Shown here piece by piece: positions 1 through 7,843 of a stretch of 64,000 bases of DNA. The DNA lies in the NCBI RefSeq assembly GCF_022662105.1, contig NZ_JAKMCP010000001.1, forward strand, positions 806,001-870,000, written 5' to 3'. The notes beneath the pieces are model-generated. The model ran no database searches, had not been told where the DNA came from, and saw only the letters and a list, made by a program, of their open reading frames with translations. Both the position numbers and the translations under genes were made by a program. The DNA comes from Aestuariivivens sediminis. Lineage in GTDB: Bacteria > Bacteroidota > Bacteroidia > Flavobacteriales > Flavobacteriaceae. Positions within the stretch are counted from its first letter, which is position 1. Every line of letters starts with the position of its first letter.

Positions 1-71
1 CGTTAAATTCGATGTACTACGGGGCTTATAAAAAATTATCAATTACATTTGAAATAAAATACTGCTTATGA
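1..71 (+). CDS. 3' end of a probable outer-membrane protein (partial)
   Basis: An open frame enters from the left edge and stops at TGA 69-71. Its last 22 residues alternate hydrophobic and polar positions and are rich in aromatics (ending ITFEIKYCL), like the final strands of an outer-membrane beta-barrel. The stop overlaps the ATG of the next gene (ATGA at 68-71), which implies translational coupling with the lipoprotein cluster downstream. Too little is present to name the family. A TonB-dependent receptor would fit the MbnP/MauG context, but this is inference. Confidence 0.6.
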   Translation, partial: LNSMYYGAYKKLSITFEIKYCL

Positions 72-1324
72 AGTCTGCCAAAAATAAAATCACAACCATT
101 GGTTTTGCTGTACTTATGGTTGTATTTGCTTGTTTTCAATCTTGTAATGATGAACCTGTTGAACCGGTAATCGACACACAAGAACCTTTATTCCCTTGTA
201 AAAATGGATTTGCTGATATATACCCCTGTAATGGATACGATTTAATAGCCCATATCCCTTTGACCACGTTCAATGCCGTAAGTGGAAATGACTCATGGGG
301 GTGGACAGATGTTACTAATGGCAAAGAATATGCCTTAATGGGACTGGATAACGGTACGGCCTTCGTAGATATTACCAATCCCGACAACCCTATTTATCTC
401 GGAAAATTGCCTACGAATTCCTCAAGTACGACCTGGCGCGATATTAAAGTTCATGACAACCATGCTTTTATTGTTGCCGATAATGCCGGCGCACACGGCA
501 TGCAAGTTTTCAATTTAACACGTTTGCGTAATATTGTAAATCCTCCTGAGATATTTTCTGCCGATGCAACCTATAACGACGTTGGAAGCTGCCATAACAT
601 AGTTATAAATGAAAATGAAAATATAGCCTATTTGGTAGGCTGTGAATCCTATAATGGTGGTATTGTTTTTATTGACATTTCCAATCCACTAAATCCTGTT
701 GGAATTGGTGGTTATGGCGATTTAGGTTATACTCATGACGCCCAGGTGGTGACTTATACTGGACCAGATTCAGATTATAGTGGAAAGAATTTGTTAATTG
801 GAAGTAACGGTAATTATCTGGGGACTAACACGGTAGTGATTTTAGATGTTAGTGATAAATCCAACCCCCAACTCATTTCCCAAGTAAGTTATCCAAACCC
901 CGGTTATGCTCACCAGGGCTGGTTTACCGAAGATATGTCTCATTTTATTTTTGGCGATGAACTGGACGAGCAGTTTTTCGGAAACAATACGGCAACTTTT
1001 ATATTTGATTTTAGTGATTTAGATGCGCCTGTGTTATCATCAACCTATTATGGCCCAACATTGGCCATAGACCATAACGGATATGTGAACGGCAATACCT
1101 TCTATCTATCAAATTACAACGCTGGATTACGGGTGCTGGATATAAGTAACATTGGAGCAACAACAAATGCCATGGCTGAAATTGGATTTTTCGATACCTA
1201 TCCGGAAAACAATAATGCAGGTTATGATGGCGCGTGGAGCGTATATCCCTTTTTTGAAAGCGGAAACATTGTTATAAGTGACATTGACCGTGGGTTATTT
1301 GTGGTTAAAAAAAGTGATTTATAA
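68..1324 (+). CDS. Choice-of-anchor B (LVIVD-repeat) surface lipoprotein
   Basis: A 418-residue protein with a lipoprotein signal peptide (lipobox FQSC, Cys26). Acidic residues follow the Cys (NDEPVEP), as in lipoproteins sent to the outer surface in Flavobacteriia. The mature part has several LVIVD-type beta repeats of the form 'fvDITNPdnP', at about residues 95-120, 185-215, 250-280 and 340-360. These match the choice-of-anchor B family, a beta-propeller-like extracellular fold with no known enzymatic activity. It is translationally coupled to the upstream barrel end and followed after 8 bases by the next lipoprotein gene, so it is probably a surface partner in the MbnP/MauG cluster. The family is clear; the ligand is unknown. 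Confidence 0.85.
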   Translation: MKSAKNKITTIGFAVLMVVFACFQSCNDEPVEPVIDTQEPLFPCKNGFADIYPCNGYDLIAHIPLTTFNAVSGNDSWGWTDVTNGKEYALMGLDNGTAFVDITNPDNPIYLGKLPTNSSSTTWRDIKVHDNHAFIVADNAGAHGMQVFNLTRLRNIVNPPEIFSADATYNDVGSCHNIVINENENIAYLVGCESYNGGIVFIDISNPLNPVGIGGYGDLGYTHDAQVVTYTGPDSDYSGKNLLIGSNGNYLGTNTVVILDVSDKSNPQLISQVSYPNPGYAHQGWFTEDMSHFIFGDELDEQFFGNNTATFIFDFSDLDAPVLSSTYYGPTLAIDHNGYVNGNTFYLSNYNAGLRVLDISNIGATTNAMAEIGFFDTYPENNNAGYDGAWSVYPFFESGNIVISDIDRGLFVVKKSDL

Positions 1325-1332
1325 ACCTTAAT

Positions 1333-2673
1333 ATGCCCTTTATTATACCCAAATATTATCTCCTAATATTATCGCCATTCATAGTTTTCAACTGTTCTTC
1401 GAAAGAACCGGATAACCCTTCAGACCAGGAAAAAATAGCTTTTGTAAAAACGCTTGGCGGTACAAATAATGATAGTGGCCGATCCATAATAAAAACTGCA
1501 GATGGCGGATATGCCATCGCGGGCTATACCCAAAGTGTAGATGGAAATGTTACCGATAAATCAAACACCAGTTTCGATTATTGGTTGTTGAAATTTGATG
1601 CTAATGATATCATACAATGGCAAAAGACTTATGGAGGCACAGATGAAGATAGAGCAAACGATATGGTCCAAGCTACAGATGGTGGATTTGCCATTTTAGG
1701 ATTTAGTAAAAGTTCTGACGGTGATGTAACGGCCAATGAGGGCTTAACCGATTTTTGGTTAACTAAATTGAATCCAAATGGCGAAATAACTTGGCAAAAG
1801 CAATTTGGGTTTTCTGGGGCAGACAATGGTATTTCTTTTATTCCCACTAATGATGGAGGATATTTACTCACTGGAATTCTTGATGTTACGGCTTCAAATG
1901 GGCTTGGCAACAGTAAAACAGTTGCTGCAAAGCGGCATGCTGGTGGAGATTATTGGGCCATTAAATTGGATGCTTCTGGAGTCCGACAATGGAGTAGATA
2001 TTACGGCGGCACCTTTACCGACACTCCAAATGGAGTGGTTCAAACTCAAGACAACGGTTACATTATGGTTGGCTTTTCAGATAGTACCGATGTGGACATT
2101 TCCAATAATCTTGGCACCTATGACTTTTGGGTCATTAAAATTTCGGAAACCGGAGCGCTAATTTGGGAAAAATCCTTCGGGGGTAGTGAAATTGATGAAG
2201 CTTGGGCCATAACGGACTCTGGTGATGGTAATTATCTCATTGTGGGTAATACTAGAAGCGACGACAAAAATGTTTCTCAAAATAATGGTGCTGCAGATTT
2301 ATGGCTTATAAAAATAAATGATAATGGCAATTTACTTTGGGAAAAAAGCCTTGGAGGAAGCAATTTTGATGTGGGCAGATCCATTTCTAAAACCCATGAT
2401 AATGGCTTTATAATATCAGGAAATTCACGAAGTGAAAATGGAAACGTATCGGAAAATAAAGGTCAGAATGATGTCTGGGTGATTAAAATAGATGACGAGT
2501 CCAACATACTTTGGCAAAAAACTATTGGAGGCTCCAATATTGATCTCGCCTTTGATGCTGTCGAATTAGAGGACAAGAGTATTATGGTCGTGGGAGAGTC
2601 TAATAGTGCCGATCAAGATATTAAAGAAAATAAAGGATTTACCGATTTACTAATTATTAAAGCCATTGAATAG
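1333..2673 (+). CDS. Lipoprotein made of seven ~58-residue repeats (predicted seven-bladed beta-propeller)
   Basis: A 446-residue protein. The signal peptide ends in a lipoprotein-type site (FNC, Cys21), followed by SSKEPDNPSDQE. From about residue 37 to the end it is built of seven tandem repeats, each running 'GGs..D.a..i..t.DGGyiv.G.s.S.dgdv....g..D.W.iKid..G...W'. The third carries an insertion. Nothing follows the last repeat, so the whole mature protein is the repeat domain. Seven WD/kelch-like sheets suggest a closed propeller. No catalytic motif is visible. Such proteins are frequent in Bacteroidota and usually unnamed. The overlap with the next gene indicates the same operon. Confidence 0.75.
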   Translation: MPFIIPKYYLLILSPFIVFNCSSKEPDNPSDQEKIAFVKTLGGTNNDSGRSIIKTADGGYAIAGYTQSVDGNVTDKSNTSFDYWLLKFDANDIIQWQKTYGGTDEDRANDMVQATDGGFAILGFSKSSDGDVTANEGLTDFWLTKLNPNGEITWQKQFGFSGADNGISFIPTNDGGYLLTGILDVTASNGLGNSKTVAAKRHAGGDYWAIKLDASGVRQWSRYYGGTFTDTPNGVVQTQDNGYIMVGFSDSTDVDISNNLGTYDFWVIKISETGALIWEKSFGGSEIDEAWAITDSGDGNYLIVGNTRSDDKNVSQNNGAADLWLIKINDNGNLLWEKSLGGSNFDVGRSISKTHDNGFIISGNSRSENGNVSENKGQNDVWVIKIDDESNILWQKTIGGSNIDLAFDAVELEDKSIMVVGESNSADQDIKENKGFTDLLIIKAIE

Positions 2674-3442
2674 AAAAGTCTGCATACTACTTGTTCTTCT
2701 ATCTCTTTTATCTTGCCATACCGATAGCGATGATAAAATATCTAATGTTACCATTTCTTTCCATTTCTCACATCTTTGGGATGGCACACCGGTAACAAAC
2801 GAAGATTTTAATGATATCAAGTTTACTATTGAAAATGGAGAACGACTGAGTATAGAGCGACTGCGCTATTTAATTTCGGACCTTACATTTACGAATCCAA
2901 ATGGAGATGTTTGGGTTATTGATGCTTATAATTTGGTAGATGTTACCAATGCTGAAAACTTGACGTTTTCACCTGAAAGTTCCATTCCTGGTGGCGTGTA
3001 TTCGAATGTATCTTTTACATTCGGTCTTAAAAACGAAAAAAATATGGACGGGGTCTATCCGGATCTTAACTCGACCTCCTGGAATGTTCCCCAAATTTTA
3101 GGTGGAGGTTATCACTATATGCAATTTGACGGAAAATTTTTAACCAACACCAACGTCGAGCAGGGATATAATTATCATGCCATTAGAGCAGTAGATAATT
3201 CGGGAGACCAAATAACATATCCACAGGACACCTTCATCATTGTTAATTTAGGCCCGGTTACCCTAATCAATAATGCCATGTTCCAAATAGAAATGAATAT
3301 CGCTGAGTGGTTTAAAAACCCTAATACCTGGGATTTAAGCAGCTTGAACCAAATGTTAATGCCAAATCCCACTGCCCAAATAATGATGTATGAAAATGGA
3401 CAAAATGTCTTTAGCTTAAAATCTGTGGAATCATCCCCATAA
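2666..3442 (+). CDS. MbnP-family lipoprotein (TTG start)
   Basis: A 258-residue lipoprotein (LLSC, Cys17, then HTDSDD). The body matches the MbnP family: an N-terminal beta strand region with HFSHLWDG, 'RLRYLISDLTFTNPNG', 'IPGGVYSNVSFTFGL' and a central 'GGGYHYMQFDGKF' (residues 146-158, His150), with Trp139 just before it. In the methanobactin system MbnP is a copper-binding protein in which a Trp is oxidised to kynurenine by the MauG-like MbnH. The only start that keeps the signal peptide is TTG at 2666, which overlaps the previous gene by 8 bases. The MauG-like gene next door supports the pairing. Which Trp, if any, is modified cannot be told from sequence. Confidence 0.8.
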   Translation: MNRKVCILLVLLSLLSCHTDSDDKISNVTISFHFSHLWDGTPVTNEDFNDIKFTIENGERLSIERLRYLISDLTFTNPNGDVWVIDAYNLVDVTNAENLTFSPESSIPGGVYSNVSFTFGLKNEKNMDGVYPDLNSTSWNVPQILGGGYHYMQFDGKFLTNTNVEQGYNYHAIRAVDNSGDQITYPQDTFIIVNLGPVTLINNAMFQIEMNIAEWFKNPNTWDLSSLNQMLMPNPTAQIMMYENGQNVFSLKSVESSP

Positions 3443-3504
3443 AGTGGTTAAAAATTGAAATGAGATATAGAAGGCTTCAACAAAAAATAACTTAGTATAA
3501 AATC

Positions 3505-4572
3505 TTGCAACACTGGTTAGCACATATTAGTTTGTTTCTGACACTGATTGGACTCTCCTGTTCCAATGAAGGTGTAGATGCCTATAGCCCTACACCAAGT
3601 TCTTTAAAGATCCCTCCTTTATTTCAAGAAAAAATATTAAACCCGATACTACCTAGTGATAATCCGCAAACCGTTGAAGGCATCACCCTGGGTAAAAAGC
3701 TCTTTTTTGATCCCCTATTATCAGGTGACAACACACAAGCTTGTGCCGATTGTCACATGGCCAAAAACGCCTTTACCGATACTCGAAGATTCAGTGAGGG
3801 CATAGATGGTTCCATGGGAACAAGAAATTCAATGCCTTTATTTAATTTGGCCTGGAATTACGATGAAAAATTCTTTTGGGACGGTCGCGTTTTTAGTTTG
3901 GAACATCAGGCCTTTCAGCCTGTAACTGATCCCGGAGAAATGAAAAGCACATGGGTACAAGTTGTTCAGAAACTGGAACAGCATCCGGAGTATCCCGTTT
4001 TATTCCGGCGTGCATTTGGCCAATCAAGCATAGATTCCATTTTAGTTACCCGAGCTATTGCTCAATTTGAGCGCACATTGATCTCCTCCAATTCCAAATT
4101 TGATAAATTCCTTATGGGGAAATCCACCCTAACTGTAGAAGAACAAAACGGGTTTGATGTGTTTATGGATGAAAACAGGGGCGATTGCTTTCATTGTCAT
4201 GGTAGCGATAACAATCCCCTTTGGACGGATAATTTATTTCATAATAATGGTTTAGATGAGACATTTACAGATTTAGGTTTAGGCAAATTTACAGGTGATC
4301 CTGCCGATAATGGAAAATTTAAAACCCCATCGCTTCGCAATCTGGCATTCACGGCGCCGTATATGCATGATGGGAGATTTACAACATTGGAAGATGTTAT
4401 TAACCACTACAGCGAGGGTCTAAAACATTCTCCAACCATAGACCCGTTAATGAAAAAAGTAGCACAAGGCGGTGTGCAATTATCAGCCCAAGATAAAGCC
4501 GATTTAAAAGCCTTTCTCTTATCGCTATCGGATTTTGAATTCGTCATTAATCCTGACTTCAATACCCAATAA
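3505..4572 (+). CDS. Diheme cytochrome c peroxidase/MauG-family enzyme (MbnH-like)
   Basis: A 355-residue protein with two c-type heme sites, CADCH at 80-84 and CFHCH at 228-232. It has the family motif APYMHDGRF (284-292, His288) and 'NPILPSDNPQTVEGITLGKKLFFDPLLS', typical of di-heme CCP/MauG proteins. The N-terminus is a lipoprotein signal (GLSC, Cys19), so it is anchored in an outer or periplasmic membrane. Tyr302 (VINHYSEG) sits where, in my recollection of the alignment, MauG and MbnH have the Tyr ligand and true peroxidases a Met. This argues for post-translational oxidation of a partner, probably the adjacent MbnP-like protein. The start is TTG at 3505, 62 bases after the MbnP stop. 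Confidence 0.85.
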   Translation: MQHWLAHISLFLTLIGLSCSNEGVDAYSPTPSSLKIPPLFQEKILNPILPSDNPQTVEGITLGKKLFFDPLLSGDNTQACADCHMAKNAFTDTRRFSEGIDGSMGTRNSMPLFNLAWNYDEKFFWDGRVFSLEHQAFQPVTDPGEMKSTWVQVVQKLEQHPEYPVLFRRAFGQSSIDSILVTRAIAQFERTLISSNSKFDKFLMGKSTLTVEEQNGFDVFMDENRGDCFHCHGSDNNPLWTDNLFHNNGLDETFTDLGLGKFTGDPADNGKFKTPSLRNLAFTAPYMHDGRFTTLEDVINHYSEGLKHSPTIDPLMKKVAQGGVQLSAQDKADLKAFLLSLSDFEFVINPDFNTQ

Positions 4573-4637
4573 CAAAAAACTATCAACCCATATACCAATA
4601 TAATGTTAGGTTATATGGTTTTGCAGGACTTATATTG

Positions 4638-4645
4638 TATATTTG
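4638..4645 (+). promoter_or_regulatory. Putative -7 box (TATATTTG) of the suf operon
   Basis: TATATTTG matches the Bacteroidota -7 consensus TAnnTTTG and lies 31 bases before the sufA ATG. A TTTTG stands at 4619-4623, giving a spacer of about 14, shorter than the usual 17-23. An imperfect hairpin (arms near 4588-4596 and 4610-4618) just upstream may end the preceding operon. Confidence 0.45.
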
Positions 4646-4676
4646 CACTCTATTTAGAAGAAATCTAATTAAGGAT

Positions 4677-5006
4677 ATGATTAAAGTTTCAGAAACAGCT
4701 AAAAAAAAGGTCATTGAACTTATGACTGAGGATGGCTATAACCCATCAACAGATTATATTCGTGTTGGCGTAAAAAGCGGGGGTTGTTCTGGACTATCTT
4801 ACGATTTAAAGTTCGATAGGGAACAACAGGATGGTGACAAATTATTCGAAGATAACGGGGTTAAGATAATTGTAGATAAAAAAAGCTTTTTGTACCTTAT
4901 AGGGACAACCTTAGAATATTCTGGAGGATTAAACGGTTCCGGTTTCGTATTCAATAACCCCAATGCCAATCGTACTTGTGGATGTGGGGAATCTTTTTCA
5001 CTATAG
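4677..5006 (+). CDS. sufA: Iron-sulfur assembly accessory protein SufA/IscA (HesB family)
   Basis: A 109-residue A-type carrier for Fe-S clusters. It has the three expected Cys: Cys37 in GGCSGLSY and Cys101/Cys103 in the C-terminal TCGCGESF. Length matches the family. I chose ATG 4677 (MIKVSETAKKK) rather than an in-frame TTG 42 bases upstream, because that extension would overlap the likely promoter and has no family counterpart. It is the first gene of the SUF locus, 48 bases before sufB. Confidence 0.93.
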   Translation: MIKVSETAKKKVIELMTEDGYNPSTDYIRVGVKSGGCSGLSYDLKFDREQQDGDKLFEDNGVKIIVDKKSFLYLIGTTLEYSGGLNGSGFVFNNPNANRTCGCGESFSL

Positions 5007-5054
5007 CACGATTTGTCCTTCCCTATCAATTAATTTTAAAACCCAGCTCAACAG

Positions 5055-6503
5055 ATGAGTAAATATACCGAAGACGATTTAAGAGAAGAACTGAAAACCA
5101 AGGAATATGAATACGGTTTTTACACCGATATTGAATCAGATACGTTCCCCAATGGTTTAAATGAAGCTGTCGTTAAGGCTATTTCAATAAAGAAAGAAGA
5201 ACCCGAATGGATGACCGAATGGCGTTTGGAATCTTTTAGAATTTGGCAGCAAATGACCGAACCGGAATGGGCTAACGTTAAATATAAAAAACCTGATTTT
5301 CAGGCCATTTCCTACTATTCCGCTCCAAATAAAAAGCCAAAATATAACAGTTTAGATGAAGTAGACCCGGAATTGTTAGAAACTTTCAACAAATTGGGAA
5401 TTTCCTTGGACGAACAAAAACAATTAGCCGGTGTTGCCATGGATGTGGTTGTCGATTCGGTTTCGGTAGCAACGACCTTCAAAAAAACCTTAGCCGAGCA
5501 AGGTATTATTTTTATGAGTATTTCAGAGGCCATCAAGGAGCATCCTGAACTTGTAAAAAAATATATTGGTACCGTTGTCCCTCAAAAGGATAATTTTTAT
5601 GCGGCCTTAAACAGTGCCGTGTTTAGTGATGGCAGTTTTTGTTACATCCCCAAGGGTGTAAAATGCCCTATGGAGCTGTCCACTTATTTTAGAATTAATC
5701 AAGCCGGCACAGGACAGTTTGAACGAACATTGGTCATTGCAGACGAAGGCAGCTACGTCAGTTATCTTGAAGGCTGTACGGCACCAAGTAGGGATGAAAA
5801 TCAATTGCACGCTGCAGTAGTGGAGCTTATTGCTTTAGAAGATGCCGAAATTAAATACAGTACGGTTCAAAACTGGTTTCCAGGAGATGCTAAAGGAAAA
5901 GGTGGGGTTTTCAACTTTGTAACCAAAAGAGGACTTTGTGAAAAGAATGCCAAAATCTCATGGACACAGGTTGAAACAGGATCGGCCATAACATGGAAAT
6001 ATCCAAGCTGTGTGTTAAAAGGTGATAATTCCGTAGGTGAGTTTTACTCTATCGCAGTAACCAATAATTACCAACAGGCTGATACCGGCACTAAAATGAT
6101 TCATTTGGGGAAAAATACAAAATCCACTATTATATCCAAGGGAATTTCGGCAGGGAAGTCTCAAAATAGTTACCGTGGATTAGTACAAATAAACTCTCGA
6201 GCCGATAATGCACGAAATTTTTCGCAATGCGATAGCTTATTAATGGGGAATGAATGTGGGGCACATACGTTTCCTTATATTGAAGCCAAAAATAAATCGG
6301 CTAAAATTGAGCATGAGGCCACTACCAGTAAAATTGGTGAAGATCAAATTTTTTATTGTAACCAGCGTGGTATAGATACCGAAAAAGCAATCGCTCTCAT
6401 TGTTAACGGTTTTAGTAAAGAGGTGTTGAACAAACTCCCCATGGAATTTGCTGTTGAAGCCCAAAAATTATTGGAAATAAGTTTAGAAGGATCTGTAGGG
6501 TAA
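5055..6503 (+). CDS. sufB: Fe-S cluster scaffold protein SufB
   Basis: A 482-residue cytoplasmic scaffold protein of the SufBC2D complex. The right-handed beta-helix core is recognised from '[22 protein letters not shown]' (residues 191-212), '[22 protein letters not shown]' and the C-terminal '[20 protein letters not shown]' (Cys392, Cys401). The conserved SKIGEDQ motif contains Glu429. Length is normal and there is no break. The expected sufC neighbour is displaced by a lipoprotein gene inserted in the same direction. Confidence 0.97.
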   Translation: MSKYTEDDLREELKTKEYEYGFYTDIESDTFPNGLNEAVVKAISIKKEEPEWMTEWRLESFRIWQQMTEPEWANVKYKKPDFQAISYYSAPNKKPKYNSLDEVDPELLETFNKLGISLDEQKQLAGVAMDVVVDSVSVATTFKKTLAEQGIIFMSISEAIKEHPELVKKYIGTVVPQKDNFYAALNSAVFSDGSFCYIPKGVKCPMELSTYFRINQAGTGQFERTLVIADEGSYVSYLEGCTAPSRDENQLHAAVVELIALEDAEIKYSTVQNWFPGDAKGKGGVFNFVTKRGLCEKNAKISWTQVETGSAITWKYPSCVLKGDNSVGEFYSIAVTNNYQQADTGTKMIHLGKNTKSTIISKGISAGKSQNSYRGLVQINSRADNARNFSQCDSLLMGNECGAHTFPYIEAKNKSAKIEHEATTSKIGEDQIFYCNQRGIDTEKAIALIVNGFSKEVLNKLPMEFAVEAQKLLEISLEGSVG

Positions 6504-6549
6504 TAAGTAAATATTTAAGATCCATCAGGTATTATATTGACACAATAAC

Positions 6550-6972
6550 ATGATAAAAAGAGCATTATTTATAATTGTAGCTATGGCCATATTGTTAAGC
6601 TGCAAAAATGAAACCAAATCAACCCAGGAGGAACTTACAAATACTGCTGATGGTCCGGAGCGCACTGCAAAACAAAGCGATGGTTTAACCCTATTAAAGG
6701 GCGAATTTGTCTACTTTGATGGTGCAGCTGTATTGCAAACCCATGCGGACATCTATGGCGTTTTTATAACAGATAAAATGCGGGAATTGGACAAATTGGT
6801 ACAGCCTTATAAAACCGTGCCAACCGATATGGTTCCGGTAGAAATTAGAGGAAAAATTACGGACAAAAAAGATAATGTAATTCTTTGGGAACACAAAGTA
6901 GAGATCGTGGAAATACTCCATATTTATGAGCCCAAAAAAGAAAATAATGATGTCGTGAACTTAAGCAATTAA
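6550..6972 (+). CDS. Small lipoprotein encoded between sufB and sufC (NlpE-C-like)
   Basis: A 140-residue lipoprotein: basic N-terminus, hydrophobic stretch and LLSC (Cys18), followed by a polar linker. From residue 50, 'LLKGEFVYFDGAAVLQTHADIYGVFITDKMRELDKL' and 'VPVEIRGKITDKKDNVILWEHKVEIVEIL' resemble the C-terminal OB-like half of NlpE-type lipoproteins; this is a visual likeness only. The CXXC of full-length NlpE is absent. It lies 46 bases after sufB and 25 before sufC, so is very likely co-transcribed. An exported lipoprotein has no obvious role in cytoplasmic cluster assembly; monitoring envelope metal or redox stress is one possibility. Confidence 0.75.
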   Translation: MIKRALFIIVAMAILLSCKNETKSTQEELTNTADGPERTAKQSDGLTLLKGEFVYFDGAAVLQTHADIYGVFITDKMRELDKLVQPYKTVPTDMVPVEIRGKITDKKDNVILWEHKVEIVEILHIYEPKKENNDVVNLSN

Positions 6973-6997
6973 AAATTAAAGATTTTAATATAATGAT

Positions 6998-7750
6998 ATG
7001 CTAAAAATTGAAAATTTACACGCAAGTGTTGAAGATAAGAACATATTACAAGGTATTAACCTTGAAGTGAATGCAGGTGAAGTACATGCTATTATGGGTC
7101 CCAATGGATCTGGAAAAAGCACTTTGGCATCGGTCATAGCAGGTAAGGAAGACTATGAAGTAACCAAAGGTAGTATTCAATTTAATGGTGAAGATATCGA
7201 GGAATTAGATGCCGAAGAGCGCGCCCATAAAGGCGTGTTCATGTCCTTTCAATATCCCGTTGAAATTCCAGGAGTGTCGGTTACCAACTTTATTAAAACA
7301 GCCATAAACGAATCGCGTAAAGCACAGGGTTTGGAGGAGATGTCTGCAAAAGATATGCTAAAACTTATCCGTGAAAAGGCTGATTTGTTAGAAATTGACA
7401 GAAAATTTTTATCCCGTTCACTTAATGAAGGGTTTTCAGGCGGTGAGAAAAAGCGAAATGAAATTTTCCAGATGGCTATGCTTGACCCTAAATTAGCCAT
7501 TCTTGATGAGACCGATTCTGGTTTGGATATCGATGCATTGCGAATTGTGGCCAATGGCGTCAATAAATTAAGGAGTAAAGACAAAGCCATTATTGTAATT
7601 ACGCACTATCAAAGGCTTCTAGATTACATTATACCTGATTTTGTTCATGTCTTGCACAATGGTAAGATCGTAAAATCTGGCACTAAAGAATTAGCTCATG
7701 AACTCGAAGAAAAAGGTTACGATTGGGTGAAGGAAGGCGCAAGTGTGTAA
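6998..7750 (+). CDS. sufC: Fe-S assembly ATPase SufC
   Basis: A 250-residue ABC-type ATPase that drives SufBCD. Walker A is GPNGSGKST (34-42), the signature is FSGGEKKRNE (146-155), Walker B is LAILDETDSGLD (166-177), and the H-loop lies in VITHYQRLL. The ETDSGLD form and the SGGEKKR signature are those of SufC rather than of transporters. Length is normal. It is followed by a 93-base gap holding an inverted repeat before sufD. Confidence 0.97.
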   Translation: MLKIENLHASVEDKNILQGINLEVNAGEVHAIMGPNGSGKSTLASVIAGKEDYEVTKGSIQFNGEDIEELDAEERAHKGVFMSFQYPVEIPGVSVTNFIKTAINESRKAQGLEEMSAKDMLKLIREKADLLEIDRKFLSRSLNEGFSGGEKKRNEIFQMAMLDPKLAILDETDSGLDIDALRIVANGVNKLRSKDKAIIVITHYQRLLDYIIPDFVHVLHNGKIVKSGTKELAHELEEKGYDWVKEGASV

Positions 7751-7758
7751 GGAATTTT

Positions 7759-7830
7759 GGTATTCCTGCTAAGGCAGGAATACCTATTAATAGCATTTAA
7801 TTACAATTTAAAAAATTCCTGCCTTAGCAG
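7759..7830 (+). repeat. Inverted-repeat element between sufC and sufD
   Basis: A perfect 11-bp stem (GGTATTCCTGC, 7759-7769, with 7774-7784) closes a 4-base loop TAAG. A 16-base segment at 7815-7830 is the exact reverse complement of 7766-7781, so the transcript can form either a tight hairpin or a longer-range pairing. There is no T-tract, so it is not a standard terminator. It may be a processing or stability element, or one copy of a dispersed repeat. Confidence 0.7.
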
Positions 7831-7843
7831 AAACTAAAGTAAT

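Noticed and set aside
4635-4676. Longer SufA from a TTG start
   Set aside because: The extension covers the likely promoter and has no counterpart in HesB/IscA proteins; ATG 4677 fits better.
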